Part shown: piece by piece, positions 26,501 to 37,473 of the stretch
How positions within the stretch are numbered: position 1 is the first letter of the stretch
Layout of the letters: the number at the start of each line of letters is the position of its first letter
Assembly: GCF_001039355.2 (NCBI RefSeq)
Contig: NW_019775524.1
Span: forward strand, 1,478,992 to 1,542,991
Reading direction: 5' to 3'
DNA length: 64,000 nucleotides
Source of the DNA: Lingula anatina
Lineage: Eukaryota > Brachiopoda > Lingulata > Lingulida > Lingulidae
Made by a program: the position numbers and the translations under genes
The notes under the pieces: generated by a model
What the model was told of the DNA's origin: nothing
Database searches by the model: none
The model's input: the letters and a program-made list of their open reading frames with translations, nothing else

Positions 26501-29500
26501 CTATAGCCTGGGTCTGAAATGGACAAATCCAATATTGATTTGATGGAATTGTAAGGTTTCACAGTCTAAAAGATACAAGAACATATGAAGTCATGTTGAT
26601 CAAAGTGGGATAGTTTTTCAAATCACTGTTCAATGTGTGGTTACATAATAATGCCAGATTAATTGTCACTAAATACTCGATTCAATATAAAATATGACCA
26701 CCTTTCATGTTTGTATAAATAGGAATACTTTAGGTGATTCTGTATTAATTGATTCTGAAATAACAGGAGACTTAATGGATACGAAAAAATTATATTTTCA
26801 GAAGCTACTTTAAACTTTTAGCTCATAAACTGCATGGAGCAGTGAACAAAAACAAATGTTACCAAGGGACACTGACCGTAGGAAAATGCCAAAAACAAAA
26901 TAATTGATTCATCCTATTTAATGGATTTTTCCTTTTTATTATTCAAACCTTGTATCACTCTATAGGAAAGGACAAAAACATAACATGATCAATGAAAAAT
27001 AAGACTTCATATTAAATCTTGTTTGTAAGGCAGCTCTAGCTTAATGCATAAAGTTTACTTGGGGCAAGTCTTTGCAATCAGCATCAAATAGTTGGATGAA
27101 TTTATATTTGAACAAAGTTTTATCCCAGTTTGTTTGGTGGATTTACTGTTACAAATTTAGGGAGAATTATAATTCCACTTTTGCATGACCTCCACCTCTT
27201 TACAGTTAATAGAAAAGTCTCAATCCAATTTGATTCAGTCAAAGTGGAACCCTGCCCCTTTTTCCAGTTAGACCACCTAAACTGTTCTTCAAATATTTTA
27301 CTTTAGTTCCTAATCCTCCAGACAATGCAATATTTGATATAAAAGCAGTTCTCATTATTATGGGATTTTCTGGTTAATTTCAAAATACAATCCAAACCAA
27401 CAATGTTTGGCTTGGCCCCCTACTCTACTGTAAATATTTCTATGTTTTCCTGGCAAACCTCATTAATACAATAATTTTGTTTTTCTATTGTTATGAGAAC
27501 TTTTGCAATGCCAAAATTCACGCTTGTCTGTTTTAGTCAGTTTTTGTCTGGCTTGTTCAAATTCAACACACGTGTACTTAAATAGCTGTTTACTGCTAAA
27601 TTTTTTATTTGTCAGACACTATTAATATTATCTGTTATAGCTGGCTATTTGTTGTGTAATCCCACCAGACAATTCATTTAAAAGCAAGCAAGCAAGTGGA
27701 GAAGGTAGGAGACTTATATATAATACCATGATAAGATAACCGTACTCCATACTTTATTTCTCCACCACGTGATATGTCAATAAGCATATGATCTGTGGCT
27801 TAAGAAAAATAGTCTTTCCTTCACAATGGAGGAGGGAGGATGGACCAAAATGATAGCTGTAATAAATCTGCTACAGCATCACATTTGGAAAGCCCCAGAC
27901 AGTTCAAACATCCTAAAACTTCTCAAATCACATTATGCATTGTAGACAGGCGCTGTTTGTCAGTCATTCACAAAAACATAAAGCTATCTGCGGTCACTAA
28001 ACAAGCAATTTTTTACTGCAAGTTTCAGATCCTTTTTCCTTCACTTTACGCTCATCTTATTCTCCCATAGAAAAAACCTATTGAACACATGGCGGTGGGA
28101 AGTGAGGCCATTTTACCCCGAATTAAATTAAGAAAAGTGTGGAAAACCTAAGATGGTCTAATGAATAGCCTGAACCTCATCAATTTCCCTCCTACATTAA
28201 ATGGGCAGTACCATTAAGGTTGGGTTACCCACATTACCAGACTCGCCTTTTTAGACCTATACATCACTGGCTATATAACAGGTGTCACCAGAGGGCACAC
28301 CCTCCCTTACCAACCCCTGCCCTTAGAGGAGTAATTCACCGTATTCCTTTTTTTTCCAACTGATCTTTCTCTATTTAATTTTTGTCCTGTAGACATAAGA
28401 AAATATGTCCAGTGTAACCAAAGGGTTAGCTCTTAAATCCAATCTTTAATGGTTTTTTGTTTAATTGATGAGTATCATTTCCGTGTAAAATGGTTAACCT
28501 AACCTATAAATCAATAGCGAGATGAAGGCAAAGCCAAAATGGATTTGGATTTGTCTGTGGGTGCACAAGTGATTACAGCCGATCCAAAATGACACTATTA
28601 CATAGCAGTGTCACACCCTATATTACTAAAACCACACAAGTATACCTAGTTATAAAATTTTATATCCATATTTTGTAAAGAAATACCTAATATCAAAGGA
28701 AAAAAGGACAACAAAAAAAGGTTCATATCCATATGCTGTCAAATTGTAAATCTCCCCCCCCCCCAACCCACTCTCATTGGTCTCTCATAGGCCACCCCCT
28801 ACTCACACAGGTCTCATAGGCCACCCTCTACTCACACAGGTCTCTCATAGGCCACCCCCTACTCCCACAGGTCTCATAGGCCACCCCCTACTCACACAGG
28901 CCTCTCATAGGCCNACACAGGTCTCATAGGCCACCCCCTACCCACACAAGTCTCATAGGCCACCCTCTACTCACACAGGTCTCATAAGACACCCCCACCC
29001 TATTCTCATAGGTCTCGAGGGGGATCTGTAATTCATCAGACAAATAACAATAACTGCATGAAGCGTATGTCTGCATTTCATAAACCAAATAATAACGTGC
29101 CCCTGAGATTTCTGAGGTCACGATGTAACAAATGGTTCCAGCTAAAGTCGTGTTATTGTGTGCATGTTGAAAAAATACCAGAAGACTTGCAATATATTAT
29201 GTGCGTGGAGAGAGAAGACGGCATGAGTTAGAAGTCAATCAATGTTAGGCTGGCTGTACTCAGTGGCACTAACTGTTATGATCTGTTAAAAACATGATGA
29301 AACCAAACCGATTTCTAATTTTCTGAACAAACACTTCTGGAGTTTGATCTATTGATCTCAATTGTTTCATATAACAACATACAAAGGATGATTTTTTTTT
29401 AATCCATAAGTGGAGTATTTTGTGTACACACTGGGTGCAGTCTGGCAATACTTTCACTGGTGCTCAAGTACAGGGTGATACAAAAATTTGTCAACACATC

Positions 29501-32500
29501 CATCAAGTCCTGATGAGTTTATTCAAATATCTTTAGCCATTTTTTTGCCATACTTGTTAAAGAGAAACTTATTAAATTTTTTTCATATGTATCAAAATTG
29601 TATCACAATATAGGTGGCCTATATCACAATTTCAGAAAAAAAATTTGAGCATGATTTTTGCCAGCGCAACTGTGCATCTTTCTAACACATACAGTTGTTC
29701 AATAGTCTAGTAGTAGTAATAGTATGTCAGTAGAACTCAAATCTTCTGCATCCTCCTCATATTTTTAATAACCTTAATATATAACTTCCTAAGAACAATT
29801 TTTTTTTTTTTTTTTTTTTTTGTTATTGGTTTTATAAAATAACATTATCAATTTCACATGTTTATGTCTGTAAAACACAATCTTTTACCAACAATGAGGA
29901 AGAGGGAGCCAGTACCAGGGTGCTTCTCTTCTCATATGGCACTTGTACATTATTTTGATTGGCATGTTCACTGCATGGAGTGAGGGTTATTTCAAATATT
30001 TATCTCTCTAGGTACTTGCAAGAACCTCGTGTGCACTGGGTTGTCTGGCACAAACATGTACTAGAAAAACTAAATCTTGGTGAAAAATGCTGGTTGAAGA
30101 AAAGAAAGTGAAAAAAAAGTGTGGGGCAAAATATAACATCTTCAGCTAAAAACTTCTGTTTCTTTATCCTGTTACAAAGTATTTATTTAATCTTAAGGTT
30201 TGAAATGGTCTTGCACTCACCACTGGCCTCAATGGACCCTGGCCAAGTAATGACTGTAGACAACTGTCAAAAAAACCTCATCAAATTGTGTCTAAGTATG
30301 TCACACTCTTCACATTTTAGCTAGAGAAGACCACCAAAATTTGGGTCTCATAACCCACTTTTTTTAACAGCACTACAAAAGTAAAAATGTCACAATGGCC
30401 GGACCAAAAATTTTGAGGTTGCAAGATGTTGAAAGTTGAAACCAGTGCCACCCCCAAAAAAACTTTACCCCCCAAAAAACTTTTCTTATGCAACAAGATG
30501 AAGCATATGTAAATATAAACCAATGTATACTAAGCATTACCTAAGTCCAAGACTAACTTGGTTATTAGAGACAAATGAACTTTTGAGGTCAGACTGTATG
30601 ACCTTCAGTGAAATTATTTCAGCATTAAAAAAACATGCCAATTCTTCATAAAAGTTACTCCCACAAAAACACAATAAAGAAACCCTAAAGCTTTAAATGA
30701 AAGGCATATACACTGAAAGAACAGGTCTGGTGCCCCCAAATTAAAGGAGGGGTTATCCCTAAAAAAATGCCTCCCCCCCCCCCCTTGAATGATCTGACTT
30801 AATAAATGACAGGACCAAAATCAAATTTTAAGCCAAAGAGATTCTTTTCCAGACAAAAGGGCAATTCTTTTTACCACCTCTCTCTTCCCCCCCCCCCCCC
30901 CCCCCCCAACCACCATTTGTAGGGGCCTGAAGAAGCACAGGCCTTTTTATCAAATCATGAGCAATTAGCACAAAATGACCCTTCAAGGTCATGCCTAGCA
31001 GTTTTCAAAATCACATCTCAATATCCCCTTTCACTGGCACTGGCCCAACCAGGAAAACTTGGTGTCTTTCATAAGATCTATTTGCTTGACTAGAACTGCG
31101 TAAAGTTGAAGATACTGTTATCTGAAAAGCCTGCAGGTGTTTAAACAGTCTTTCCTACCCAGCTGGACCTGAGGACAGTAGTTCATTCTGCTGGTTTTAG
31201 TAGCCTTTTTTTTTCACACCATTAACAGAAATAGATGGTTCATTAATTTTCCTATTTCAATTATTGCATATGTGCCCTACCCAACCCTTGTTTCCAATAC
31301 AGTGCCATGGCTAAGGTTGTTTACAGATTAGCTATTAATGTTTCAACAAACAACACGCTGAGCATAAATAAAGGTAACTGCGAAAATTGTAAGGAGCTGT
31401 CTTTTTTATTTGAAGTGCTGCTAAATGACTCTCATAAAACAAAGTCGCAATTTTCACTTGAACAAGCCACTGAGAAAATGTCCATCTGGCTTGCGCTCAG
31501 GAATTCTAGTTAAACAGAAGTTGTACAGACTTTGATGGAATAAATCTGTTGACTTCACTGGGACCTGGCATGTGTGATGGAAAGTCCAGATATTGTTTCA
31601 AGTTTTTTTTTCTAAAGCAGAACTGTTACAGACATAAAAATAAATGTTTTTGTTCTACTAAGCTGATTTGCAAGCTATTTCTCCCCTCCCCCCCCTCCTC
31701 AACCTGTTATATTTTTTTGGTAGAAGAGGTATTTTAAATCTGACTTCCACCACAAAAAAAAATAAAAATAAATTTAAAAAAATAAAAAAACGCACTTATA
31801 AAAATGTAATTAAGCAGTTTTTGGTAGCATCACTATTAAAATATGACATTGCCATTAATTTGGTTATCAGTTCAAAAGTCTACTCCACATATCTTTAATG
31901 TACCACAGGTCCTCACTGGCCAGAGAAAGATTACCTAAATCTGTATATTTTAATATTGTGACCTTCCATCACTTCACAGTTTAACCTCTGTGCCTGAGAA
32001 AAAGTTTACTTAGTGTGGAGAGCCTTTTAATGGAAAGCAAATGAATACTAACTGAGCCATGCTCAAATATTGACCAAATCATTGGCAGCGGCTAACCATT
32101 CTTTGCCTTCACTGTTTCTTTTCTACAGTGATATCAGCATTACAGTGTTTTGTGGACAAATACTATCAAAGACATGTCTAAAGGAAAATGCAATATTTAG
32201 TAGGTAGATATGTGAAGTAACACTGTTCATAAATGTTACCTGACTTCAAATGAACCCCCCTCTGCCACAACCAAATCAATCAATCAATTACTGGCTACAG
32301 AGGAAAAACAATGTCATAATAATTCACTCCCCACATTTCTGTACTTCATTGGGGATGGCTGGACAAAACCCTGACCGGTGGTCAAACAGAGCTCATTTGT
32401 ACTGGCCTTTGTTCCTGACCCATACCACAGTATAATTAGCTGACAAGTTTAATAACATAATTAATCACATGCATCCATGCTTAAGAAAGGCTAATCTACA

Positions 32501-35500
32501 ATTGGGTATGTTTGTTCCCAATGTTTGTCAGCAAGTAGTTCCTTTTCATTGCAAGAAAAGAGGATTGAAAAATCAATCAAACATCAAGAACAGAGAGCAA
32601 CCGAGATGTGATTATACTCCAATCGAAACAATAAAGGAATCTTGTCAATTTATTTAACTTTCTGAGCCTGGGGCACTGCTGGAGTAGCACTTAAACATGC
32701 TTCCAGTATAATACATCTAAGAAAAAAAAACAGGGAAAAAGAAACCAAACTGGCACTGAAAATGTAAGCCTTGTCAACCATGCTAACATGTGCTCATTTA
32801 GTGCACTTGTACCATAAACAGTGTTCATTTCTCTGTTTATGTTGCCCATTTTTTATTGTGCAAACTTAGTGTATCTTTTTTTCTGTGTCTTACTGAAACA
32901 CAATATTCCTTTTCACCAAGCCATCACACCAAACCTGTAACTTTATCACACCCCAACAATTCTCTTTGCTGACATATCACACTTTATCTCCTGATGGCAA
33001 AATAATGCTATTCAGATCATCAAAATTTTTTAGAAGCCAGTTCTCCTATAAATTCTTCATCATGTCAGTTTGATCACATCTCTTCCATAAGTTTTCACGA
33101 AAGAAAACTGAAAACCTGAATATTGATCTGCATTTACAAGTCATGCAATGTTGTGATTTAAATGAAATCAAAGTAGCTGGCGGATGATTCAACTCCTCGC
33201 CATGAAAACAGCTGACATGCTCCATAGGAAACCTATCATGTCACCTTTCAATTCCTAACTTTCCACTAATGTGGATGGCTTTTCAAAGAGTCCCGATGCT
33301 ATGCAGCAAAGCCAATTCAACCGTGCCTTTATTCTACCTGCATCACGCATGAATAGTAACCATATTTAACATGCTCCTGAGCAGTTGGGAATCCTGAGGC
33401 AATTCCCTAAGTAAACCTCTTCAAGGACTGCCCTTCCCCCTTCTTATTCTAAAGATATGCAAGGGAGAAAAAAGCACTTGAGCAACTCCTAAACTGACTA
33501 ATTTCCTGAAGATTTATTGTACCAACCCCACCTAATCTCCTTCCATTTATACACAGATATTTGATGGGCCTGATACAACAACCAGTAAATTAGGCATCTC
33601 AGCACACAGCGCTGACAAGTGCAAGTAATGACCTCCCCCCTCCCCCAATTCCCAGCGGCCCCACCCCCATTTCCCAGCGGGACAACATGGCCGCCATGAC
33701 TTAGGCGCCAGTGAGCATGTACAACAAAACGGAACTGTCAGTGAGTTGATGGAATTTGCCTTTTCCTATTTTTCCCCACAGAATATTCCTCCAGGCTCAG
33801 TAAACCCGGTGACTTGTCTTCAACAAATCTGCTTCTTGACATCAGTCAAAAACAGAAGAGTTTTTTTCTTCTGTGTCTCTTTTATTTTTGCCTCATTGAT
33901 CCCAGACACAAAATGAATCAGAGACGTGAATGCTGACTGGTGGACTTCAATATATCACCATTAAGGTGAGGAGTGCGAGGACGTTCCCTCGTCCTGGTGT
34001 TTCAGTTCAGTCCTGACGTACATCATGTACAGGGGAACAAGGACAGTACTATCCTAAACATATCTCCACACAGATAAACTGACCCTGTAAAAACTGCTCA
34101 CAGGTCATATAGGACAACAAAAAAATTATACCTATCTTATATATCTCTCAAATTTACAGCAAAAAAGGCCTGGGAACCACAAACATCTCTTCCATGGGAA
34201 CTGTGATTCCAATGTCTCATCTTCCTGCTACTTTTTCTGATTTATACTGCCCCACTGCCTTCACAACTATATTTAGTCTACATCAGGACCAAAGGCTTAT
34301 ATAAGAAAAAGATAAATGAAGATGTTTGTGGAGCTTTATGAACATTAGAACGTCCTGTGATACCTTAATTTTTCTATAAACACAAAATATGAGACAGAAA
34401 TATGAAATGAAGACAACTCCATCAAGACCCTTACAATAAGAAATGATCTCAAGATTTTGAAAGCTAGTACATTGTAAGATGAATAAATTTCCTGTATAAT
34501 TTTCAACTTTCTTTTCCGTTTAAAAAATTATTTCATGGCCATTCCATGGCATTTTTTTCTCTAGTGTAACATCTTTTATTTATTTTTTTTCCTCAATAAA
34601 ACACTGACATCTGAATTACACCCAGTTTACTCCCAGAGAGATAGTTAACACAAGGAGCAGCTTCTTTAATTCCAACTCTTTTATTTGGTGCATAGGAACA
34701 GATGTCAAAGTTGTGAAGACTGAGAGAATGCTATGCTTAAAACACTGATGTCAGTTGGTCTTCATATTCACCTTTATATAACTAATCACAAAACAGTGAA
34801 ATGACTCAGATCTGATCCAGAACATGATACCTGGACATAAATGAAATTTGGGGACACAATTATTTGAAAGAGAACTGTTCCAGACTTCACTTCAAAATGC
34901 TTTAAAATTATCCAAAGTAATTCATCAAATCTTTGCTTGATTTTTCACCACAACATAGGCTTTTGTGCATAAATCTGTATTAAGTAGATTTATTTAAGTT
35001 TCTGTGGCACCCATTACAAAAGTCCAAAAAAGAGAAATACAGGATTATGTTGTAAAATCCTTATTTTTCCAATGTTTACATTTCAACTAAATTGTATAAA
35101 CATAAGTGCCTTTTCAGATTTTTTTTAATTAAAAGAGAATGTTTCAATTTGCACTAATTTCTTAATCCTCTAAGATTCCTTGCAAAATTGTTGCCTTTAT
35201 CTGCTAAATTTATGGCTTCAAATTGTGTTGTTTAACTTCCATATGCTGAGGAAAAGGAGCAAATTTTACACACTGCTGATAGGCTATCAGAAAACTAGCA
35301 GACTATACCAATAAAATGAAACTTTGGATTGGTTCAAAGATAGAAACCAAAATGGTCCAAATCAGAAGGCAGAAGTTTCCGCCAATGGTACCAGCACAGT
35401 ACTGTCACAGTGATTAAAAAAAAAAAACCCTGGTGCATGTTGTGGCATGCCTCTACCCTTCCCTAGTGGACTCTCACCACTTACAAACCTGACAAAAGCC

Positions 35501-37437
35501 TTATATTTACAGAATGTCCATCATATAATGCTTCCCTCCTTAACTTATAATTTAAGCAAAAGAATTAGCCCAAGATCAGTAAAATTGACCAACGGTTCAT
35601 TGTTAAGTTACCCAACTCCATTTTGAGTAAATTTCCAATGAATAACAATCAATTCTATAGTTGTAAACTAGGCAAAATATGGCTTTACAGTTTATTATAG
35701 TAGGCCTTAAGTGTAAGCTGTTATGGCAAGTTCAGTCACAGCTTTCAGAGCCAAGACCTTTAAGTTTATCAAAGCATGTGCCGTTTGTCCAAAATTCAGT
35801 ATGCTATTGTACCCTCTATCGAACATCAATCATGGCATAATAGCTGGAATGGATTCAGTGATACAAAAGCTTTAGCTTTCAATAGGTAGAACCAGGGAAA
35901 AGAACTGGCGTGAAAACTGCCCGCCTGAATAGTTATAAGGTAGCGTGGCTTGTTTTCAAGCTTAAAAACACTCTTCTATGGTGGGAGTTGCTGAGGCATA
36001 AAAAACCTCCACAATGTGCCGCCCGCCCGTGTGGACTGTTCTCATCTTCAGGTCAAACCATAACCCTGTCCCGTAGGGAACACACCCAGCCAAACGAAAG
36101 ACATCTTGAACTTTTAAAAACATTTTCAATCTATGTGTAAGTGAACAACTGTAGTAAAGGGGAACTTTGGGAAAAACAGAGACTTGGACTCGCTACAACC
36201 CAAAAAAAATCAATAATTATGATATATGCTTTTAAAAATAAAAGACAGATCCAATTCATGATAGCAACGGGTCTCAAGCATTTAAAATGAACTGCACTGT
36301 GCCCAGTGAAGTGTTCAGAATACATCTATATTAGATCTCTAAAAGTCATCATTTTGAAACAAACCCCATTTAAAAGACCAAGCTCACTAAATTTACACCT
36401 AAGCCCTTTTTCTGTCCTTTAAAGATATTTATGGAAGCACTCTTGGAAAGTTATTTCTGCGTTTTCCAACCTCTGAAACCACATAAAGGTCTCTGGTTTC
36501 CTGTTTTTGTGACCTAGGCCAGCGTAGACCACGTCACAGACCTATTGAATATTTCACATCAATTGCCTCTGTTGACTCAGGAGTTGATACTGAGTGAAAT
36601 AATATCATCAGTTCCTAACGACCCATGCACATTAAGGTTGCTATTGGACATCTTGGTTTGATGGAAAATAAATGCCTTTGCTCACAGTCTTGCTGGATTC
36701 CAAGATTTCAGAGCAATCAGCCATCTCCTGTACAAGATTCACTAAGCATATATATAAAAATATACAATGAAGACCTCGCTTCTTTTCCTATAATTAATAT
36801 TTCATCATCAAGATAAAAAAAAAACAACCTCAAAAGCTGATAGAATGGAAACTTAGAGAATGCCTTATTTTACTTCATGAGAGTATTTTTATTGTGATGA
36901 CGTACTGTAATATTGTCAGATTCCTGTCAAGTGTGAGACAAGCTCATTGTACCCTAGAAATATAACCAGATAGATATGGTATGCATGCCACAAAGAGAAA
37001 AAAATAAAATAAACTTGCACTAAGTATGTTCAAACACATTCCATGACATTACTTTAAATGGAGTTGCCTAGTTCAGTTGTTTGAGTTTAGTGAAGGTATG
37101 AAATACTGCTGAATTTAGAATGAAAATGTCAAGATTAAAAATACTACTTGGCAATTTTGTTATAAATATATGACTTCACATTATTAGAATCCACCCAAAA
37201 TATAACATTTACATTTTTTTTGTTTATCTTAGGTAACAATCATTTATCAACTTTAATAATTTTCCAGTTATTTTCTGGATTTTTTCTTTTCATTTTAGGT
37301 AACCATTTTATTTTAATTTGTATGGTGTATGGCCACTTATTTCACAAATAGTCTTTAAAAAAAAAAAAAAAAAAAATAGGGCAGAAAAGACAAACAAGTC
37401 ATTACCAAGACAAAATGGCTGAAGAGGGACAAGAGCA

Positions 37438-37473
<36 letters not shown>

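Noticed and set aside
25063-26562. A 499-codon open frame read as a self-contained protein
   Set aside because: It begins at GTG and runs through the splice donor at 25095 into intron. The zinc-finger frame continues in exons 3 and 4, and the left end is trimmed to the acceptor that matches exon 1 phase.
28771-29020. CRISPR-like array
   Set aside because: Units are contiguous variable tandem repeats without unique spacers, in an animal intron.
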